Of a stretch of 64,000 bases of DNA, positions 25,114 through 36,737 are shown piece after piece; position 1 is the first letter of the stretch, and each line of letters starts with the position of its first letter. A model generated the notes under the pieces. It did not search any database. It was not told the DNA's origin and saw only the letters and a program-made list of their open reading frames with translations. This DNA comes from Blumeriella jaapii. Its lineage: Eukaryota; Ascomycota; Leotiomycetes; Helotiales; Drepanopezizaceae. The position numbers and the translations under genes were made by a program. The stretch covers positions 1,259,843 through 1,323,842 of the forward strand of contig VWND01000010.1 of NCBI GenBank assembly GCA_009599575.1. Direction: 5' to 3'.

Positions 25114-28100
25114 GGTGATAATGTTGGTGGGGCGGATCGTTCCAGACGAAGTAATCTTGAACGATAATAACTTCAAGGAAGGTAATTGGCACCTGCTATA
25201 AGTAGGCCCAGATTGCGTGGCTGGCGGATACTCGAAGGCTCGTGATTGTCTGAAAGAATGTGTATGAATCAGATTTTGAATCAAAAGACCGAGTCAAAAG
25301 GCCGAGTCAAATCTGTGAATCAAGTCTGCCCCAGGCAGTTGAAGGCAAAGAAGCCAAAAGGCAAAAAAAGGTAAAAGGTCTCGAGAATAATGCCAAGGAG
25401 GATGATGGAAACACATGGCGAAACAACGGGTCTCCGCCCTTCTTATATTTCTTCACGTCTGTGCCATCGCAAGGTGCAAACGACTGATCGGCTGCCAGGA
25501 TCCATAACCCGCGGCCTACAACTTCTGGGTCCGAGGGATAGCTGCATAAATTTCGCAGTCTTTACCGGTGGCCCAGACTTCTAACCCAGACATTTCTTAC
25601 CGTTTCTTCAAACAGCACGCACTGTCGCGGGATCAAAAGCTTGAGAACTAGTGCATTTGGACAGCCTGCCTCTTCAAAGTCGATTGGTCGCGAAGGGGAG
25701 CGAAAAAGATGACGAAGTCCAGACGACCACTGAGTCACTGACATGGGGGATACGAAGGGCCCAATAGGCTGGATGGTGAGCATTCTTGTCGATGGCTGGC
25801 CCGACAAGTACCCCCTTATGGATGAATGGAGTCTGCCAGCAGCCCCTGGCGAGATTTGCTGAGCGTTGCTAACCACTGAATCCCGTCGAGCCAGTCACGG
25901 CGAGATCTCAGCATACGAGAACACCGCAGGACGTGAGATGCCGGCACGACCAATGGCCAAGCATGATCGACAGTTGCCCAGACCAGGTGCCGGAGACAGG
26001 GGCGCTACACGGGCAGGCCAGAACGCCTACACCGCAGTGACTGGCCAGTGGAGGAGGCTGATGGTGCCAGAGCCACGCATCCGGCATACCACTCTATCGA
26101 GCTGGCGGTCAGTAGGGAAGTTTCAGAGCTTCCCCTCTTATCCGCGCGGCTGCAAGTGTCCTGGCCCGCGAAATGCTTGGTCGTCCATCGTCCGAAGATA
26201 TCCCCCTGACGGCCATGACTCAGTACTGTACTGTAGATTCCCTCCTTGCCTTCTTGTTGGAAACTGCACACGTATCGACCGAAACGCAGAGAAGAGGCGC
26301 CAGAGGCCGAGTCGAGGCTCCAAGTCGAGCGCGATGTCTAATGTTCCTCTGATTGTTCTGTGATCACGGAAGAAAAAAGGTCTCACAACTCGCCCGGTCG
26401 AGCCATTTTCTGGCAGCGGCATGTGGAGTTTGTTGTGAGTCGGTGTCAGTGCCCAGCCCCTTTGTCGATAGGCGAGTTCTGGATAAAGGGGCTGGCCAGA
26501 GGCCCTGGCCTCGAGTCACCTCACCGCCTATCAATCCCGCTCTAAAGAAATTCGTGCACCGAGCCACACGGCACCAACAATATTTTGAGAGCAGATGGAG
26601 AGTGCGTATCGCTTTGATTTCGAGATCCAGTGCTCCGAACCGCGTGATGCGGCGCAGTAACAATCAACGACCCAGCGATTCATACTTACAGTAATAGGGG
26701 GAGGTACGAGAGTCAGCTGGGTGCTTGCTCAGCTGGAAAGTGCTAGGGCATGGGGGTCACGCATGGCATACATTTTTCAACCCGAAGCCTTGCTTCGAAA
26801 ACTTCCCCTATCATCTCCACTTCGGTCGAGCGGCCGCTCGTTGAGGAAAGAAAAGGTTTTTCATGTTTGCTTCCTAGGCACGTAGGCCAGCTTCGAACAT
26901 TGTGACAGCTCGAGGCTTGGAAGGCGTCTGATTTTTTTCTTTCAGTCAGTCACTCTGATCCCTCTGACCGTGTTGCCGTGCTCGGCGTACGGGCTTTGTT
27001 GCCTCAGAGGCCTGCCTGCAAGCATTTCAAAAAGCCCTTTCCACTTTACCAAATTCAGGGTGATTCATTCTTTCTCTGAATTGTTCTTTGAAATTTTTTT
27101 GGTTCATTACCTTGACAGTACTCGGAAATCGCATTCTACTCGTGTTGCCTTTCCTCCGAGATGTGCTGATCAAGTGTTGGTCGGCTGATCTGCCCTCGCT
27201 TAACGTGTTTACAATGGCAAATCCGAATACCGATGTCCCTCAGACGTCAATTCATCATCTCAACCCACCCAAATGTTCCTATGGGTTTTAAAAGAGTGCC
27301 GTGAAATTTTATGCTATAATCGAGTCTAACTTAGTTTCGAAATTCCTGCATATGCTTAATTTGTCACCACTTCAATTGCGCGTCGATGTAAACTGTACGT
27401 AGAAAAAGAGCACGCTTTTCTTTTATTTGATGAAGCTCTAGGCGTTCGCTTGTGAGAGCCTTAGATTGCAGTCTTAGATCTTAGGCTGAAGAGCTGACGA
27501 TAAGGCTCTCGCAAGTCTGTGAAAAACTGCCACCAACGCCCAGAAGTCAGCTCTCCCCTGCAGTCTACGGGGATAGGCTCTATGACTATTCGATATGCAG
27601 ACAAAGGGAGGTTGGTGGGTGGATTACGCACCTCAAGTTGTACCCTTGAAGTTGCGTTGCTTTTCTCAGGAAGGGGGGAGGAAACCCTCTCTTCAGCGCC
27701 AAGATTACACCCTTGCCATTGCATATGCGATTACGGCCTACCGCCACACCCTACTGGCGCTAATGTAAGCTTAATTCATAACCCAAACACTATTGAGGCT
27801 GATAGGTGCTTCGTCAACATCAGTCGGAAACAACGCTTGTTTCAGTGACGTAGTGGGAGGTGTGGGGCAAACGCATGCTCGATATGTTATTCTCCTGATT
27901 TACTCAAGCAACAGTGCCGACAAATCTATTCTGAATGCTTCATGGTAGTTTGAGCAATCTACAGTATTGTCATACTGGTCAGCTTTTGCAGTACTGATCC
28001 TGTACATGCTGAAAAGTTCTACATCAAATCTATCGCGTTTGTGAAACCGTTTGTGCCAAATATCAAGCGATACAATAAATTGGGTGCAGATGTTGTTACG

Positions 28101-29947
28101 AGTTCCTGACAGCATTGGGGATTTTTCTGGGTGATGAAGTCGATTGTCTGATAACACTTTATTTACAAAATAATAGAAATACTCCTTGAGAAGATCAGCT
28201 CTTTTCAATAGGCTTCTACCTTACTCTGGCCTCGTCGGCGTCCTTGGTCTCAACACTAGGGTGTAATCCTTATGGCCAGGCAGGAACTTAAATATTTGTA
28301 GTACGAGCTGTCTCAGGATTATCAAAGTAATTTCCGATTATTGCTCTGTGAAAATAAAGCTTACCATACGTTGTTTTCTGGTAAAAGAAAACACAAGCCT
28401 TCTTTGCTCCAAACTAGAACTCTCTTTTGAATGCCAGAAGTTTCTAAGATAGGAATCGGGAGCGCCTGTATCAATGGAAGGCGGAGTCGTGTTTGGACTG
28501 GTTTTGAGTCTTTTGCTGAAATTTCTCGAAAGCTGGAAGCTTGCCTAGAGCTCTCCTGTGGCAGCAGACAGGGAATTTTCGCTGAATTTATTGGATTATA
28601 TGAAAATTGAGAAGACATGACGGTGATAGTGTTTGGAATCGGAATTAAGTGCACAGCGTAACGAAAGGTCTCGAGCAGTTTAGCAGGGCCGGTGGAATAG
28701 CCGGCATGAAAAAAAACCATCCACTTCCCTGAACTGTAAGTTAGAGAAGACCTGGAGGGGCATCTGAGCGAGGAAAAGTATGTATTTGTTTACATGAATA
28801 AGCGTTTGTGTCTTCTGATACTGACCTTGTAATTCGAGCGCAGAGGATAACAATAGAAGAAAAATCGGCATAGCCTACAATACTGAAGCAAAGACAAAAT
28901 GGTTTGGTCAGATCCCATTGATATGATGGTGTTTAATCTGCTGTTTACTAAATCATGTAGCTTCGCGACTTGTTTTAATCAAGATAAAAATCACGCCAGG
29001 AATCGAAATTATGAAACACACAAGACAGGGCGGAACTTAATATTCTCACCGAACTTGTCCAAGACAAATTCTTAGAGAGAGCAGAGCATGTAATCAACTC
29101 CTCTCTCGAGCTAATGACGGCGGGCAGGAGCGGAAACGAATCTTTGTGTAAGAGCCTCTCGTCTGAAAAGAAGGTGCAAATAAGCCTCTGGGTTGGGCGT
29201 CCTCTGACCAGGCCCTAGTCTACCGCAAGCCGCAGTCTTACTAGATTTACAATGCAACAACAGTTTCTTCACGCGACGCAAAATACCAAGTTTAAGCGGA
29301 GTCGTTTCATCGACACTTCAATAGTTGAGCTTAGCGAAAGAGAAGTAATTTAGCACAACACAAGTGCACAGTAGTTCCTAAACCATTAATTTTTTTAGAT
29401 CTTTAGCCTCACTCGAACTGTCTTTCCATTTACAAGGTGGCGAGCTTGGTAGAAGAAAAAAAAAAGTAAGCCAAGGAGAACATACGTACTCCTTGTGAGC
29501 CCAGCTCAGTGACATGCGTTTTCTAGGTAGGGAGACACAAGCTTACTTAAGCCGAGCCATACTTGTCCTGACAGAACAGTGGAGATGACCTGACTGCGCA
29601 AGACTTTATTGACACGGCAAACATAGCATCTAAGCTGCCACAAACGGGAGGTTGGGCGAGAAAAGCAAGCACAAAACCAGAGCTACGCAGAACAACACTT
29701 ACACGCGATGCAACCCCGGAATGATAGTACAGAACTTTACAGAGACACAAACGATACTTACAGTTAAGGTAGCAAGGCAGTGAGTCGGCTTGGACCGAAA
29801 ATAAGATTATTTTGCAAAGGTTGCATTAGCGAGTAGTACCAGTAAACGGATCGTTACAGCATTGCAACTCACATCAAAGTCGCTGAACAACCGTATTGCA
29901 TCTGTACCCAGCCAAGTTGAATTACATTCTGCGCAGTGCCGGCCTGT
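25114..29947. other. Gene-poor region, AT-rich in its right half
   Basis: In 4.8 kb I recognise no protein family. From about 27.3 to 29.9 kb the base composition is visibly richer in A and T than in the flanks. A hairpin sits at 27.45 kb. A minus-strand frame at 28680-28871 starts with a signal-peptide-like MPIFLLLLSSALELQ and could be spliced (GTCAGT..TTACAG) to downstream sequence, but every join I tried ends soon or matches nothing. The region could be decayed repeat DNA; I see no intact transposase or reverse transcriptase. Confidence 0.5.
27449..27515. repeat. Imperfect inverted repeat (hairpin)
   Basis: CTTGTGAGAGCCTTA at 27449-27463 pairs with TAAGGCTCTCGCAAG at 27501-27515. The arms are 15 bp with one mismatch, spaced by 37 nt. 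It is intergenic with no obvious owner. Confidence 0.7.
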
Positions 29948-30763
29948 CTAAACCAACGATGGCTTTTTCTTGATTCCGAGAGCAGCAGCATGATCTTTCT
30001 TCTTCTTCACCACTCTCTTGAAGCTGGGCGGCGGCATTTCCAAGGCCTCTGCTTTCGTGATAGGGGGTGCAGCTCCAACCCCCCCATCATCTTCATCATC
30101 TTCGTCCTCTATGATCTCTTCCATAGCCTCGTGTCGCCTCATAAATGCCTGTCGAGCGGCATCTTCATCCTCCTGGTCTTGGCGTCGTCTTTCCTCGTCG
30201 ATGCTCTCACGCGTCACTGTGACCTCAACTCCATCCTTTCCCATCCGCTCATTGCGGGCATTTCGAGTCCGGATCTCGTCCAGAGCATCTGCCACCGCCA
30301 TCTCCCTTTTCGCGTCCAAGGTTTTTGTTTCTAGCTCTTGCATCGCATTTTTCTCTTCCTCTTCCCTCTCAAGCCGATCGAGTCGCTCTTCATCACTTTC
30401 CTGCTTGCCTGCCCCATTCATTCGCCATGGTTCGGTGTTCCTCTTCGCGCCACGCTCGCACTCGTAGTCCATGTTCTTCGGGTCCGTCTTAAAGGTGATC
30501 TCCCCCGAGCATCTTGTGCATCGGATGTAGAAGCGGTAGATAGGGATTGAGTAGTACTTCTCCTCGGTAGTTTCCTTACGCGCATTGAACTTGCGCCCTT
30601 TGTAGATGTATTCTCCGCAGGCGGTGCATTTCATGGGGAACGGGGCCATCAACCGGACGGTCTGCACCTTGGGACCGGCTTGTTTGGGACCGCGAGAGCG
30701 GACGATCTTCGAGGGGTCGAAATCAGGAGGGTAGTACTTGGTAAGGACTTTTCGTTCCGACAT
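29948..30763 (-). CDS. YJU2: Splicing factor YJU2/CWC16 (CCDC94 homologue)
   Basis: One exon, 271 aa. Family: Yju2 joins the spliceosome with the Prp19-associated proteins and promotes the first catalytic step in the nucleus. Seen: the typical start MSERKVLTKYYPPDFDP, a conserved N-terminal domain with a four-Cys zinc site (C46, C49, C82, C85; KCTACGEYIYKGRKFNARKE and RCTRCSGEITFKTDP), then a charged helical region and an acidic stretch (IIEDEDDEDDGG) before a Lys-rich end. No intron interrupts it. It is divergent from CDC16 with 480 bp between start codons. Confidence 0.95.
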   Translation of the reverse strand: MSERKVLTKYYPPDFDPSKIVRSRGPKQAGPKVQTVRLMAPFPMKCTACGEYIYKGRKFNARKETTEEKYYSIPIYRFYIRCTRCSGEITFKTDPKNMDYECERGAKRNTEPWRMNGAGKQESDEERLDRLEREEEEKNAMQELETKTLDAKREMAVADALDEIRTRNARNERMGKDGVEVTVTRESIDEERRRQDQEDEDAARQAFMRRHEAMEEIIEDEDDEDDGGVGAAPPITKAEALEMPPPSFKRVVKKKKDHAAALGIKKKPSLV

Positions 30764-31243
30764 GACGGGCTAGATTGGGTATTGTGTGGTGGGAGGTCGG
30801 GTGTAAGGCTGCCGTTAAGTGACGAGGAGGGAGGTGTAAGTCGAGAGGTCTGGAGATGGGCGCAGGTTCTGTTACTGTAGATAGAGCGCAGACCACTGTT
30901 CATATGCACCAGATCTGTAGAGTTGACAGCGTAGAGGCAAGGTGATGGCCACGGTGATGGGAATGGTGATTGATGTCTGTGTCGTGTTGTGTGGTGAAAG
31001 TGATGAAGCTCGGCTGAACACAACGAGATGCATATCGCTGACTAGCGCCAAGTCGATTTATGCAATTCTTGTGCATCGACCCATCTCAGCCTCGCGTCTG
31101 CCCCTCAACGCGACTTCCATGTCAACACAACAAATTCACCTCCTACGAATTTCTTTGCTTTCGTTTCCCAAGCATCTCTTTGTGAATCTTCATGATCGTT
31201 ATCGTCTGCTTGGACTGCGAACACGAATGCCCTCACATCCGTG
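30764..31243. promoter_or_regulatory. Divergent promoter between YJU2 and CDC16
   Basis: 480 bp separate the two start codons, which point away from each other, so both promoters must lie here. I see no TATA box I would trust. Confidence 0.7.
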
Positions 31244-33159
31244 ATGGAGAAGTTCTTGCGGGCCTGGCGCCAGGATGCCCTCAACAAGCACCAGTATGAC
31301 TCGGCCATCTTCATCGGTGACAAGCTACTGGCTTTAACCCGTACGACCCAGCGCTGCTTTTGCACTGTCTTGAAACTGACAAAATATATGCAGAAAACGA
31401 CAAAGACGCCTTCTGGCTGGCTCAAGTTCACTTCTCGACAGGGAACTACACTCGAGCCCAGAGCTTCCTCTCTAAGCAGGACCTGATCGTCCGCAACCCT
31501 TCGTGTCGGTACCTGGCCGGCCATTGCTTGATTAAACAGAATAGATTTGAAGAAGCCCTCAATGTGCTGGGGGACAAAAACCCCACACACCTTATCGCAA
31601 CCGCGGGGGATGGCCGGCGCAAGATGCAGCATACCAATGGCCATGGCAGGGCAGGGTCGAAAGCTCTGGGGCGAGGGGATAGAGAGAGGAGGGACGAAGG
31701 CGCCCAGGAAGAAGCGGCGAACATCCGTTTCGAAGCCGCCATGTGTTTCCTCCGAGGACTTTGCTATGCGAAGCAGAATGCTTTCGATCGCGCGAAGGAT
31801 TGCTACAAAGATGCGGTCCGGATAGATGTCCAGTGTTTTGAGGCTTTTGAGCAATTGATGAAGAATTGCTTAATGTCGCCAGACGAAGAATGGCGATTCT
31901 TGGACTCCCTGGACTTCGATGCGATCTCGGTAGCGGACGACCCTTCCTCCTCGCAGGAAGCAGCCGAGTTTACGAAGATGCTTTACACAACTCGCCTGTC
32001 GAAATACAAGAACCCCACGGCATTTTCGACGGCCACCGAAACCCTCTCTACACATTACAACCTCGCCAGCAACCCGGATCTACTTCTCTCCAAGGCTGAC
32101 CTCCTTTTCACCCAATGTCGATTCAGAGACGCATTGACCATCACAAATTCGATTCTGCAGGAAGACAAATACAATTTCAACATATACCCCCTTCACCTGG
32201 CATGCTTGTACGAGCTGCAGTTGAAGAATGCTCTCTTTCTCATTTCCCATGACTTGGCCGACAACCACCCCGAGGAACCCTGTACGTGGCTAGCTGTGGG
32301 AGTGTATTATCTGGCCACCAATAAGTTAGCTGAAGCTCGACGCTACTTTAGTAAGGCCAGTATGATGGATCCTCATTTTGGACCCGCCTGGATAGGATTT
32401 GCGCATACCTTTGCTGCGGAAGGCGAGCATGATCAAGCCATATCTGCTTACTCGACTGCTGCTCGCCTGTTCATGGGCACACACCTTCCACAGTTGTTCT
32501 TGGGAATGCAGAACCACATGTTGAACAACATGACACTGGCAGTCGAGTTTCTGAAGACGGCTTATGGACTTTGTACCACAGACCCGCTGCTTCTTAATGA
32601 GATGGGCGTGGTTTTTTACCACCAGGAACGTCTTTCAGAAGCTGTGCGGATGTTTAAGAAAGCACTGGAGATTGCGGATGACATTGACAGTGATCCTTCA
32701 GCTTGGATTTCTACTCGATCAAACCTAGGGCACGCATACCGCCGACTGCAGCAGTGGGACTCCGCCTTTGCTGAGTTCGATGAGGTGCTGCGCCTCGGGG
32801 GCAAAGACTCGACCGTGTTCTGTGCTAAAGGTCTGGTGTTGATGGAACAGCGTAGGCCGTTCGAGGCCGTCGCAGTATTTCACGAGGCTTTGGCTATCTC
32901 TCCCCAAGATGCCATTGCTACCGAGCTCTTGAACAAAGCGCTTGAAGAGACTGCTGGCTGTGGTGCGGATGGAGCTGATCAGATCGAAGAGGACGATGAA
33001 TTTGAGAGACAGTTGGCAGTGAAGAAAGCTGACGCAAAGGAATTTTTGGCCAGGAAGGTGAAGGGAAAGGGAAAGGGAAGACTTGTTCCTCGAAGGAGCA
33101 GTGGGATGGGTATGGATGGCAATTGCAGTTTGATGGATTTGAGTGGTGACGACGATTGA
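31244..33159 (+). CDS. CDC16: Anaphase-promoting complex subunit CDC16/APC6 (cut9)
   Basis: Two exons, 31244-31340 and 31394-33159, joined across a 53-nt intron (GTACGA..TGCAG) in phase 1, giving 620 aa. Family: Cdc16 is a TPR scaffold subunit of the APC/C ubiquitin ligase that drives anaphase and mitotic exit. Seen: an N-terminal MEKFLRAWRQDALNKHQYDSA, then DAFWLAQVHF, LAGHCLIKQNRFEEAL, YPLHLACLYEL, WLAVGVYYL, and a run of C-terminal TPRs (FGPAWIGFAHTFAAEGEHDQ, NEMGVVFYHQERLSEAV, SNLGHAYRRLQQWDSA). An insertion rich in Arg/Gly/Glu (about residues 110-140) interrupts the TPRs. The C-terminus is basic then acidic (KGKGKGRLV...SGDDD). The frame starts one codon earlier with GTG, but ATG 31244 is the start used. 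Confidence 0.95.
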
Positions 33160-33723
33160 TGGGTGAACTGCGAGCGTAGATGCATTGCTTGGCGTTACCA
33201 GGGGACAAAATATTGACAGTGGGAGTTTGGTGAGGAGCGATCATTTTGCTGATGCAGATGTGTACACGAAGAATAGTACATGACGGCCGCTCCTAATACC
33301 AAGATTAGACCAGTGAGTAGGTAGTATTGAATGTATCAGCCTTTTCTTGGGTTGCCTCTCGGTATCTACGGTGGAGACCAGTCTGTCCAAGCATTGGGGT
33401 GACGGTAGCATCATACACCCCGCCGTCTCCATCTCATATGCCCAAGCATACCGAGTATCCTGCTCATGTAACTACATATTCTAGCGATGCCGTTCTGATT
33501 ATTCAGACGATGACTGTGACGTTAGAATGGAGTTTTCCGCATCTGTGTTACGCGAGTCCGAGAGCGAAGCACCCATCAAGCCGAGCCGAGGGTGGGGAGT
33601 TGCACCACATCTTGTAGCAGTGAGACTTCAGTCAATCTGTTGTAGACTCGCATTTCACAGTATACAAATGCTTCACAGTCCCCTCAAATCCCCTCGCGTC
33701 TTCCTTTCCCCGTTATTGCCGCC
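33160..33723. other. Gap between CDC16 and acetoacetyl-CoA synthetase
   Basis: This holds the CDC16 3' end and the promoter of the next gene in the same direction. No gene is recognised. Confidence 0.6.
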
Positions 33724-36055
33724 ATGGGTTCCTCCAACGTCCCCAGAAAGCTCTGGGAGCACCCCCATCCAAAAACTACCCAGATGTACAGATTGATGCA
33801 AGAGATCAACCAGAAACATCATCTGAACATAAGTGTTTGTAACGCGCTTCAAACTGTGACATGCTCTAATAGCGATATGCAGACGTTCTGGGACCTGTAC
33901 CAGTATTCCATCACGAAACGAGCTCAGTTCTGGGATCAGGCCTTCCAGTTCCTCGATATCATTCATGATGGTTCTTACAAGACCGTGGTAGACGAATCGG
34001 CACGCATAGACTCGTCCCCTAGATGGTTCGAGGGCGTACGATTGAACTTCGCAGAGAACTTGCTGTACTCACGGGTCCCTGGTGCTCACACTTCGCAGCG
34101 GGGACAAGATGGTAAGGAGGACAACAAAGTCGCCGTGACGGAGATAAGAGAGGGCTACACGGAAGTCAGAGATGTCACCTGGGGCCAATTGAGAAGAGAA
34201 GTGGGCGTTCTGGCGAGTGCTATGAAAGCACACGGGGTGGGCAAGGGAGACAGAGTTGTGGTTGTTGCGAGCAATTCTTTGGACACGTTGAAGGTCTTAC
34301 TGGCTGTAACAACTCTGGGAGGGCTGTTCAGTAGTAGCTCGACGGACATGGGAGTCCAAGGGATACTGCAGAGAGCATTGCAGGTTGCACCGAAGGTATG
34401 TCTTTATCTCCACTGCCTGACACCTTCTCACACCACTAGTACATCTTCATGGACGATTTCGCGATCTATCACGGCAAAAGAGTAGATCTACGGGAGAAGA
34501 TGTTGCATCTCGTAGACGGGATGAAGGAAACATCCGAGTTCGAAGGAGTGGTTTCTATGCCTCGCTTTACAAGCCCAGTCGACATCAGCCAGATCCCACA
34601 GACCGAGACACTTGCTTCTTATATTTCGGGCGCGCCGTCTACATTTCCTGACTTTGAACCGACAGCATTCCATGATCCCTTCTTCATTGCCTACTCTTCA
34701 GGCACCACGGGAGCACCCAAGTGCATTGTCCATTCTGTCGGTGGGTGTGTGCTGTCGTCCGCCAAGGAGGGAAAGCTACATCGCGAGATGACTTCGGAGA
34801 GCGTCGCGCTTCAATATACAACAACAGGCTGGATCATGTATTTCAGTTCGGTAATGAACCTTCTCGGGGGATCGCGGGTGATCCTGTACGACGGGAGTCC
34901 TTTCCAACCCGATCTCAAGACCTTTGTGCGGATGGTTGGGGAACAGAAAGTCACCATGCTGGGTATAAGTCCGAGGTGGATGGCCGAGCTGCAGAAGAAT
35001 AGTATTGTACCGAAAGACGTGACGGATTTGAATTCGCTCCAGATGGTGACGAGCACTGGTATGGTGCTGAGCGATCAGTTGTTCGACTGGTTTTACGACG
35101 TGGCCTTCCCCAAGCATGTGCATCTTGCAAACATCTCTGGAGGTACAGATCTGGTAGGTCCCCTTCTCCGAAATCAACGCGCGGTATGCTGACCACCCCC
35201 AGGCTGGTTGCTTTGGACAGGTGCGGTGATTGCCCGCAAGTTGTTCCTATCGAATACTGACTGATTCAGGAAAACCCTCTCACGCCTGTCTACGTCGGCG
35301 GCACCCAAGGCCCTAGTCTCGGGACCCCAGTTGGCGTCTACGATTCCCTCATCGAAGGCGGCAAAGGTATCCCAGGAGAATTCGTCCCCCACGGCACACC
35401 TGGCGAGCTCGTTGCTCCGGCAGCATTCCCTAACATGCCTGTGTATCTGTGGGGTGACCCTACTGGATCAAAGTACTTCGGCGCTTACTTCGAGAAATAC
35501 GATAACGTATGGACTCACGGAGATTTTGTCGTGATCCACCCTGTCACAAAGAACTTGCTGTTCCTTGGCCGAGCCGATGGGGTGCTCAACCCGAGTGGTG
35601 TCCGGTTTGGCAGTGCAGAGATCTATTCTATCATTGAGGAGAAGTTCCCCTTCGTGGCGGATAGTATCTGCGTGGGACAGAGGCGACCCTCGGACAACGA
35701 CGAGAGTGTGATGCTGTTCTTAATGATGAAACCCGGCGAGAAATTTACCAGCAAATTGGTGGAGGATATCAAAGCAGCGATACGCAAGGGTCTCAGTCCT
35801 AGACATGTGCCGAAGTATGTGTTCGAGACACCGGATATACCTGTAAGTACAATCATTTTGGTGGCCTGAAAAGCTGCGTACTGACAAGGGACGCAGACGA
35901 CTGTGAATCTGAAGAAAGTGGAACTGCCAGTTAAGCAGATTGTTTCCGGGAAGATTATCAAACCGAGCGGGACGCTCTTGAACCCGCAGTCGCTGGACTT
36001 TTATTACCAGTTCGCGAAGGTAGAAGAACTTGTCGCACCGAAAAGCAAACTATAG
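33724..36055 (+). CDS. Acetoacetyl-CoA synthetase
   Basis: Six exons: 33724-33834, 33883-34395, 34440-35153, 35203-35220, 35270-35842 and 35897-36055, all in phase 0, giving 695 aa. Family: an ANL-superfamily ligase that activates acetoacetate with ATP and CoA in the cytosol, feeding sterol and lipid synthesis. Seen: RKLWEHPHPK and WFEGVRLNFAENLLY near the N-terminus, the AMP-binding loop YSSGTTGAPKCIVH, TTGWIMYF, the ANISGGTDL motif, GELVAPAAFPNMP, the WTHGDFV and LFLGRADGVLNPSGVRFGS (adenylate) motifs, and a C-terminal SGKIIKPSG lysine loop. Two things are odd. The first intron is 48 nt and in frame, so retention would add 16 residues without a stop. Exon 4 is an 18-nt microexon encoding AGCFGQ, which completes the conserved GGTDLAGCF stretch. 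Confidence 0.94.
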
Positions 36056-36737
36056 ACAGCATAGGTTGCATGGTAATGTAGCAACACCATACTCGCCTTT
36101 TGATCTCAAGTGTGAGCGGATCGAGGATTTGGGCTCGGTATCTGATGATTCCGGTGATCTCCAAGAGTCGACTCCACATGAGATGATCATTTCCACTTTG
36201 TGCTGGAAAACAGAAAGCAACTAGTCATTCCACAAACGCAACGACACTGCGAATGGTTCCCAGAGAAGAAGAAGGTGTGGAATACAAGAATGACATCAAG
36301 CGCGAGGAAGAAAAGACGCAAGCGCCACAGTATAATATCGACTTTTCTCGACAACCGTCTATGCGATGTCGGGAATTATATGGGGTCGTTCACAAAAGGT
36401 ACAGCTAGGCACTACAGTCAGATTCTCGATCGCTATATATACGAAACCCGTTGATATGCAAATGACTTGCTTGAAACCAACCTTCGAGCTCCTATATCTT
36501 TTCGGAGATCTAGCAACGCGGTTTGACTAGATGTTTAGTCGCTACGTACAAGGGACTTGTTGAGGAACCGACTTGCTTGGGACCGACCTTCGGCCTCACA
36601 TATTCGTCATTCTGAGATCCAAGTACATTGTCTGCAGTCTAGCAAATTAATCTCTTTTCGCATGCTAATTTTATCATTTCTGTGTCAGTTACACAAACAA
36701 AACTTCCGGCTCTCCGCACGCCGTCCGTCTGCCAAAG
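36056..36737. other. Convergent 3' gap
   Basis: This lies between the stops of the acetoacetyl-CoA synthetase (+) and the FtsJ-type methyltransferase (-). No gene is recognised. A sequence like CGACTTGCTTGGGACCGACCTTCG at about 36570 loosely resembles one at about 36465 (GACTTGCTTGAAACCAACCTTCG). Confidence 0.5.

Noticed and set aside
28361..28871. Possible small secreted protein on the minus strand (MPIFLLLLSSALELQ start)
   Set aside because: The signal-peptide-like start is there, but each splice join tried ends early or yields sequence with no recognisable pattern.
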